DNA of 25,821 nt, taken from contig JADNYJ010000444.1 of NCBI GenBank assembly GCA_015501075.1, forward strand, positions 1-25,821, in the 5' to 3' direction. Origin of the DNA: Gymnopilus junonius. Taxonomy: Eukaryota > Basidiomycota > Agaricomycetes > Agaricales > Galerinaceae. The position numbers and the translations under genes are program-made. Within the stretch, counting starts at the first letter, position 1; each line of letters starts with the position of its first letter. The notes under the pieces are model-generated. The model was not told the DNA's origin. It saw nothing but the letters and a program-made list of their open reading frames with translations, and made no database searches. Of the stretch, positions 19,691 through 25,821 are shown piece after piece.

Positions 19691-22600
19691 TCAATCCTCG
19701 TCCTCATCCTCGTCCCCACCACCATGGCGGAACAGTGCAAGCAGGTCTTCCATACCAAGGCGCATGTCCTTAATCTTGTCACCACTCAAGGCAGCAGCCG
19801 CGAGGGCCCGCTTCTTGTCTTGCAACTAAAGTAAACACCATATAAGGTACTGTCGCTATTGTATCAGTCAGCAAATCTACTCACGAGCAAAATGCGGTCC
19901 TCGACAGTATTATCAATCTTGAGTTTGAAAATATTCACGTCACGCTGCTGGCCGAAACGATGGGCACGGTCGAATGCTTGGTCTTCAAGAGCAGGGTTCC
20001 ACCACAGGTCGACGAGAATAACGTTGTTGCAGGCAGTTAAATTGAGACCCGTACTTCCGGCTTTAAACGAGATTAAGATAACCCTTGTCGAGCTGCTGGT
20101 CCTGATCTTTTCCAGAGCAAGCTCGCGGTCTCTAGGATTCATGGATCCGTCATCTTACAGCGTACATCAATATCACGATGGATGAAAATATCAAGCAGCA
20201 CTCACATCGGACATACTTGACCCCCATCTTTCTTAAAAAGGGTTCAAGAAGATCAAGCATAGAAGTGAACTGCGAAAAGATAATGGTCTTCTCCTCAGAA
20301 TTAGAACGCGAGTCAATATCCAGCAGGAGCTTCAGGATCATCCTAATCTTTGCTGATGAAGGCCGTTGCGAATCTACTTTCTTCGCTTGAATGGCAAGGG
20401 GCACGCAGTCACGACAATGCGTCCGCCATTCTCCCTCGCCGATGTTACTTGAGTTAAGCCTGCGAAGCTGATCAGCCCACTGCCTTGTCGACAGAAAAAA
20501 GAAAGGAACTTACTCAGACGTGCACATCTGACACTTCCTCGTCACACCCATTTGGCCAAAGGCGGCAACGAGCTCATCGTCGGGGTCCACGTCTTTATCG
20601 TCCTTGCCTTTCTCTACAGCCTTCGGTTCAAGAGCTTCTGAATCGTTCTTGAAATCCTTGGTGACAAGAGATGGATGGTTGCACGCTAAGACGAAATCAT
20701 CATTAACTCCGCACGTGAATATTAACAGGAAGACTAAACACCTTGGCGAAGCCTGAGCAATAGCAGCAAGACAGACATATAGTTGCTTCCTCCTTTACTG
20801 TTCTTCATGAGCTTCTCAATGACGCTTTCCATCTTAGTTTCCAGCGAAACATAGAATTCTCGCTCTTCGTCATCGAAATCGCACGTAACAATCTCGACAG
20901 TCCGCTTGGGAAGGTCAATGAGAACTTTGCCATTGAGATGCTGGTCCTTCCGGCGGCGAAGCATGATTTGCTTCAGGACAACCTATACAGGATGAGAACC
21001 GAGGTCAGCATCAAGCTGGAGAGTAGTCCGACGTCGCAAGCTTACCTGAAGACGCTTCATAGCCCGAGATGCTCCACGGCCGCTGGAGACAGGTTTGGCG
21101 ATCGTGTTATTGAACGTCTCCCAGTTGGACAAGGGCTTAATTCGCAAGAACTTGATTAACGAATATAGTTCTGTGACATTGTTCTGCCTGATGTACTATC
21201 AGCTAGAAGCTCGTTGAACAAAAAATGTTAAATTAAAACGAACATCGGTGTACCGGTCAAACACCAGCGGAACTTGCCCTGAAGCTCACAGCAGGCAGAT
21301 GCACCCTTGGTTTTGACATTCTTGATGTTATGGGCCTCATCTGGCCGTTGCTGATCAGCTTCCTAGAGACAGACGGGATAAATGTGTCAAGCTTACCGAG
21401 AACAATTCGCCACCATTTTACGCCGTATAGGGCACACTTCTTGGCTTTTGCCTTACCAGCCGTCTTCTTCTTGACCGTCTTGCCAAAGTCTTCATCAGAC
21501 TCATCCTCTGATACCTCAGGTGTCGTTTTCTTGGAGGATGCTTTTGATGATGCCTTTGACTCGTCTTTGGCTGATGGGTTGTAAGCCATGTATTCGGATT
21601 TGACAGTATCGTAAGTCGTCACCACGACAAAATATTTCTGAAGAACGGTAGGATCTGGACGAGGCAGTCAAGTTTTGATGCTATTGCTGCTTAATTTGGA
21701 TACTGTACCTGCAGTACGTTGAGGTCCTTGATGCTTGATGACTGTCAGGTTTGTCATCTTTTTGATTTCATCGGCCCATTGACCAACGAGGGCAAGAGGA
21801 CATACAACCCTAAGGTAGATCGTCAGCAAACAATAGACGCAGTGGAAGAAACCCTATGCCTACAAAGTGGTAGCACTCCAGCCGTCTTCCTTGTCTTTCT
21901 TCTTGGCTTTTCCTTCAACAATCCTTGTCAGGGTTTGAATTGTTTTACCAAGACTTTGGAAAAAAGGGTTGAGTAGCAGGAAATAAAAACAAAGAAGCCA
22001 GTTATACCCCATATCGTCAGCTAATATACCACCCGTCTTTTTCTTCGTTGCATCTTCGCGGTCCTTCATCCATGTACGACCTAGAATCTGATGCGGCAAG
22101 AGCTCTATGCCTCCCTTGAAGCCATCAACCTTAGCCTGAGTCATATCAATCTCGACGTCCTGATCGAGCTCTTGGTTCATGCCACCACCCATGAGTTCTT
22201 TGAGTGCCTTTTCTGTTTCGGCAGGTGTCATATACGGACGGTCGTCAGCAACATCGGGTAAGTCGACTTGTTCTCCATCAAGGGTCTGTATGGGAGGGGA
22301 TACTCCTGCAGTCTTTTGACCTGCGCCTAGTGGATAGAGGCTGCGGTTTGTGGGTACAGCTATTTGAGCCGCCTTGGGTTTGACCGGAGCCAAGGGGTAG
22401 CGAGCATTAGCTTGCTGTTGCTGGAACATATTCTCGATGCGGTTTTGCAGAGGTGCAGGTTGATTAGGTTGAGCCGACTTCTTATATTTCCTGGATCGAA
22501 TAAGGTTTAGTCCCTATTTTGCAGCGTGGTGATGCAGGGATACGCTTACCCTGCCGAAATTTCGACAACCTCCGATTCTTGATCTTTATCGTCCTCCAGC

Positions 22601-22932
22601 TCATCTTCTTCATCTGAAGAGATGATTACAGTGCTCCTTTTAGCCATTATGTTCGAAGACTTGATGCCCGATTTCGCTGCGGGTGCCTTTGAAGGAGGAG
22701 CGGATGATGTTGAACTGCTAGCACTAGACGACGCGATTGACTAGGGGTTGTTAGATACGTGGCATAATACACGCGGACGGATAACGTACAATCGTTTCCG
22801 TCTTTTTCCTCGGTCCTCCGAATTCAGGGTAGAAGTTAGGGTTGTTCATAAGTTGCTGCCGCCTGCAACAAAATAAGCACGCTGCATGGGTTACTGTCTA
22901 CTATCGGAGACTCACATGCGTTCCATCGTCAT
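19691..22932 (-). CDS. SNF2-family DNA-dependent ATPase, Rad5/Rad16/Uls1-like, with a C4 zinc motif
   Basis: Fourteen exons from 22932 to 19691, with GT-AG introns of 49-63 nt, sum to 2,523 nt, an uninterrupted 840-residue frame. Ser-rich and acidic text (VIISSDEEDELEDD) fills the N-terminus. The ATPase core has LLPHQILGRTWM, ADDMGLGKT (Walker A, about 250-258), VVCPLALVGQW, DEAH (405-408, Walker B), LTGTPMQNN and MLRRRKDQ. A zinc motif sits between the helicase lobes: Cys616, Cys619, Cys637, Cys640 (KCQMC...HCRDC). Lobe 2 has TIIFSQFTSMLDLL, YDGSM, AGSTGLNLTA and DRAHRFGQ (768-775). The C-terminus is acidic. Family members translocate on DNA and remodel chromatin or DNA-repair complexes; several carry a RING in this position. 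The finger here has four Cys and lacks the full C3HC4 pattern, so ubiquitin-ligase activity is doubtful. Confidence 0.92.
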
Positions 22933-23502
22933 AGTAAGATATTTTCTTTAGTAGATAAGAACGAAAAGGGACTGAGGTTGTGTAGATGGTTAAAGGAAAG
23001 AAAGCAAACTCAGTTGGCCCTGAGGAACGCGATTCAACTTGACTATCATGTGACCATGTTTAGATTTCCTTTTCAGTAAATTAAAATTGGTCCGCGCAGA
23101 AGTCGGTCGCCGCTCATTGTGACTCGCTAGCATCCTTCGACTAGGGACTATGGGTGAAGTGTCCGAACAGACAAAGCCCAACTTTTCGGCACGAAAAGTG
23201 CTCGTCCGTCGATGGCGCTTTTGTAGGCCTCGGAACTTGAGTAATTCTCCTCCAAACTCTACAGAACTTGGTATAGTATTGTGCAAAAATTTGCCTCTTC
23301 TCGACTCATGTGCGACTCAGAGCTTTCATGATGAAACAGGGAAACAGGACCGATAGGCATTTGACCGCCTGCCAGGCTGAAAAGCATATTTCTCCTCTAT
23401 TTGACTCAAATTTTACACTCTTAAACTCACTGGCTCTCCTGTAAACCCACGAACTCGGAGTACGAAGCGAACCTTCCTTGCAGCCTCCTGCGAATATTTA
23501 GT
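22933..23502. promoter_or_regulatory. Divergent intergenic region between the SNF2 and carrier genes
   Basis: The two start codons are about 570 bp apart and point away from each other, so both promoters lie here. No TATA box is obvious. Frames at 22990-23286 (minus) and 23150-23356 (plus) overlap each other and show no family features, so I do not call them genes. Confidence 0.5.
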
Positions 23503-24703
23503 ATGCTCAAGCCGGCAGATGAACACTCGGATCTCAGCTTCCTGCTTCGTTCTGCGATAGCCGGAGGAATTGCGGGTGGTGTTGTCAGTGCCGTTCCCCC
23601 GTTCAAGTGTTTTTCCTACATTCTGACGAGCGGGCCAATTTTAGGCGAAGACATCTGTGACTCCCCTCGACCGCATCAAGATACTCTTCCAAACACATAA
23701 TGCTGATTTTCAGCGATTTTCAGGTTAACGTATACAACATCCGCGTCTGAATGCATAGGAGTTGCGAAGACTGATAGTAATGCAGGTCCTTGGAGAGGCA
23801 TCGGAGATGCTATTCAGTTCATTATACGTAATCAAGGCGTACGCGGTCTCTTCCAGGTGCGTATGCAATTTGTATGGCAAAATCTCAATTATCTGAATTT
23901 TTCTTAGGGAAATACTCTGACTCTCGCGCGAGCCATTCCTCATGCCGCTGTTGGATACACTGTTTACGACAAAGCGAACCAAGTAAATCTGATTCGCATC
24001 CTCTCAAAAATCAATACTTGAATATCATCTATCTAGTTCCTCATGCCAGCACCTGATTCCCAGACATCATTCAGACGTCTTTTAGCTGGTGCCATTACAG
24101 GTCAGTTCTCTCCGTCATTCCTGGGTAGTCCGACTAATCATCTTCCTAGGATTATCTGCAATGCCTTTCACGTATCCATTTGAAGTAATCCGTGTGCGGA
24201 TGGCAATTGAGACGAAAAACTACACTCAACGTTCAAGTCCTTGGTCCGCCATACGCACCATCTGGAGTGAAGGCCGGTCCAATGGCCGCATTACCCCGCT
24301 GCCAATCTTAAATTTCTACAGAGGATTCACTGTCTCGGCACTCGGCGTCGTACCCTACAGAGGAGGAGTTTTCTTGATCTGGGAGAGCCTCAATGCCTAT
24401 TCACGCAAAACTCTCCGCCCAGAAACTCTCAGAACCCACAAAACGCGAATACATCTGGCAGTGGGCGCAATAGCAGGGACTGTCTTCCAGATAGCGACAT
24501 ACCCTTTAGAAATCATTCGACGTACTCAGCAAGCGAATGGTGAGCCAAAAATGATTGGCATCCGCGAGACTGTGTCCCAGATATGGACGCGAGGTGGTTG
24601 GCGAGGATTCTACGTGGGGCTGGGAGTGGGCCTGATTAAGCAAGTACCGATGTACATTTCATTGACTGTCTGGCAGATAGCGAAAGGGTTCCTTGATATT
24701 TAA
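23503..24703 (+). CDS. Mitochondrial carrier, Leu5-type coenzyme A transporter
   Basis: Six exons (23503-23592, 23645-23723, 23786-23856, 23908-23982, 24037-24100, 24150-24703), with introns of 49-62 nt, sum to 933 nt: an intact 310-residue protein, the normal size for SLC25 carriers. The three tandem repeats each show the carrier signature: PLDRIK (repeat 1, in SVTPLDRIKILFQT), PFEVIR (repeat 2, in TYPFEVIRVRM) and PLEIIR (repeat 3, in TYPLEIIRRTQQ). Each is followed later by an aromatic-Gly motif such as GLFQGN, NFYRGF or GFYVGLGVG. PLDRIKILFQT, NFYRGF and PFEIIRR-like text match yeast Leu5 and human SLC25A16/42, which take coenzyme A into mitochondria. Substrate is inferred from that similarity alone. 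The first intron uses the donor at 23593; an earlier GT would break the frame. Confidence 0.9.
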
Positions 24704-25604
24704 TTCTAGTTTTGCTGGCCTTTGGCCCTGATCTCGATACCTGGCGTGGCCTGTGTCAAAGACTAGCCGCTAAAGACCTCAAAGTAACCAGCTAAATTCC
24801 TTGTCCGTGTATTATTTACTCGTTGACGCAAGAATATACAAGTCGCTTAAAGGGTTCCAGAGAGAATCAGAGCACGAGAAGACTCCACCAGATGTACGAG
24901 GGCCAAAGGACTTCTGAAACTTCGCAATAGGTATTGCTATCGTCCGAATCCTGAAGGCACCCATCTTATTGGCCACTTACTTAATATATGTGCACGAGTT
25001 GCTACCTCCGCTATGAGATCTAGAGCATCATTTCTTACGATAAAAATTCAGTTGCACACACTCCTCGTACTAATGCGTAACAGGTGAACATTGAACCAAG
25101 TGTTGATAGTAAATTTTGTCTTTATAAGATGCTGATTGAATCAAACTGATGGACTCAACACGCATCACCGCCTATGGACTACAGGGGAATGAGGACGAGT
25201 AGATTCAGATGATTGTGGTGGAGCCGCAGCCAAGCTTCGTGGATCTGTATGGTGGTTGCGTTGCACAAAGAGGGACAATGGGACTGGCCATGTCTGGGCC
25301 AGCCGATTGTTGCCAGGTCGTGTCGGAGAATGAAATGCGTGGTATCGGGAGGATGAAAGTATGATTGATGCAGTTAACGGTTATGGCAACGGAGTAATTA
25401 TCCTTGCAACGGGCCTTCACGTCTTTCTTTCGCTCCTCCACCTTCTTCTTCTTCTTCTTATTCACCTTTTCGCCCAGTGGGCACTTCCAATCTTTTCTTC
25501 TTCAAATTCTCTGGCACCGAGGACGCCAGGCAACTCCTCTTTTTGCCACTTCTTCAACAAGAGTCACCGCAGGCGACGGGCTCGAAGTCCTTCAAGATCT
25601 AGCC
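24704..25604. other. Long spacer after the carrier gene, with a CT-rich tract
   Basis: About 900 bp without a recognised gene. The left part should hold the 3' UTR of the carrier gene. A pyrimidine-rich run at about 25430-25470 (repeated CTT) resembles the CT tracts often seen upstream of fungal transcription starts, and could belong to the promoter of the gene that begins near 25605. The minus-strand frame 25205-25465, with its Lys run, is the mirror image of this tract. Confidence 0.45.
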
Positions 25605-25780
25605 ATGCCACCCTCTATTCTCCCTGGTCGACTTGCTTTATTGGTCGTGTTCTACTCCTCCTGTTATTCTCTTTCCAAGTTCACGCTCTGCCACTCGTTC
25701 CACGACAAAATGCATCCGGCCAACCCACTTCTGTTACTACTGTTCATACCACTGATACGTGCGCCATTGAAATATTCTGA
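25605..25780 (+). CDS. Possible start of a secreted protein, cut by the right edge
   Basis: An ATG at 25605 opens MPPSILPGRLALLVV, but the hydrophobic stretch that should follow lies in another frame: LLLLLFSFQVHALPLVPRQ, then NASGQPTSVTTVHTTDTC and a stop at 25778-25780. Together they look like a signal peptide, a cleavage site near HALP and a Ser/Thr-rich mature start, as in many fungal cell-wall or secreted proteins. One base gained or lost near 25645-25655 would unite them. The stop may be skipped by an intron not visible before the window ends. I do not recognise a family. Confidence 0.3.
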
Positions 25781-25821
25781 ATGGAAGGGCGGTCGGGCTA
25801 ATGGTTATCATTTCAGCCCCC

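Noticed and set aside
25361..25604. Long N-terminal extension (Leu/His-rich) of the right-edge frame
   Set aside because: The hydrophobic residues come from CTT repeats of a CT tract that is more likely part of a promoter; only the part near the signal-peptide-like sequence is plausible.

Overview
The window is nuclear DNA of a filamentous basidiomycete, most likely an Agaricomycete. The evidence is short GT-AG introns of about 50-70 nt in nearly every gene, many small exons, mushroom-type F-box/leucine-rich proteins, and a fungal Leu5-type mitochondrial carrier. The species cannot be named from the sequence. No bacterial, viral or CRISPR-like system is present.

Left part (1 to about 12 kb). 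This is a decayed accessory region. It holds an F-box pseudogene cut by the left edge (1-1128, minus). Three related F-box copies follow on the minus strand: a headless copy A (1472-2289) fused to a tailless copy B (2290-3121), and copy C (4717-5872). A plus-strand glutathione S-transferase pseudogene (about 3768-4541) lies between B and C. After these come a gamma-butyrobetaine-hydroxylase-like dioxygenase (6100-7362, plus) and a secreted glycoside-hydrolase-like protein (7724-9523, minus); each is recognisable almost throughout but loses frame near its 3' end. A fourth F-box pseudogene (9928-11948, plus) is interrupted by an extra segment of about 400 bp that carries a TATA box and may be an LTR remnant.

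Right part (about 12.4 kb to the end). This is a conserved housekeeping block. An ArfGAP (12456-14295, minus) faces a small KPWE-motif protein resembling the peroxisomal import factor Pex39 (14511-15122, plus) across a promoter of about 215 bp. An EST1/SMG7-like telomere/NMD protein (15807-19232, minus) and a 14-exon SNF2-family ATPase with a C4 zinc motif (19691-22932, minus) lie head to tail. The SNF2 gene faces a six-exon Leu5-type CoA carrier (23503-24703, plus). The beginning of a possible secreted protein lies at the right edge.

A recurring feature is loss of frame by one or two bases, usually in a short homopolymer or simple repeat, inside otherwise conserved genes (the dioxygenase, glycoside hydrolase, ArfGAP and EST1-like genes). 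The KPWE, SNF2 and carrier genes splice into perfect frames. Some of the 'broken' genes may therefore be assembly errors. The nonsense codons and missing ends in the F-box and GST copies look like real decay. Functions are inferred from motifs and remembered family features; no database search was possible.
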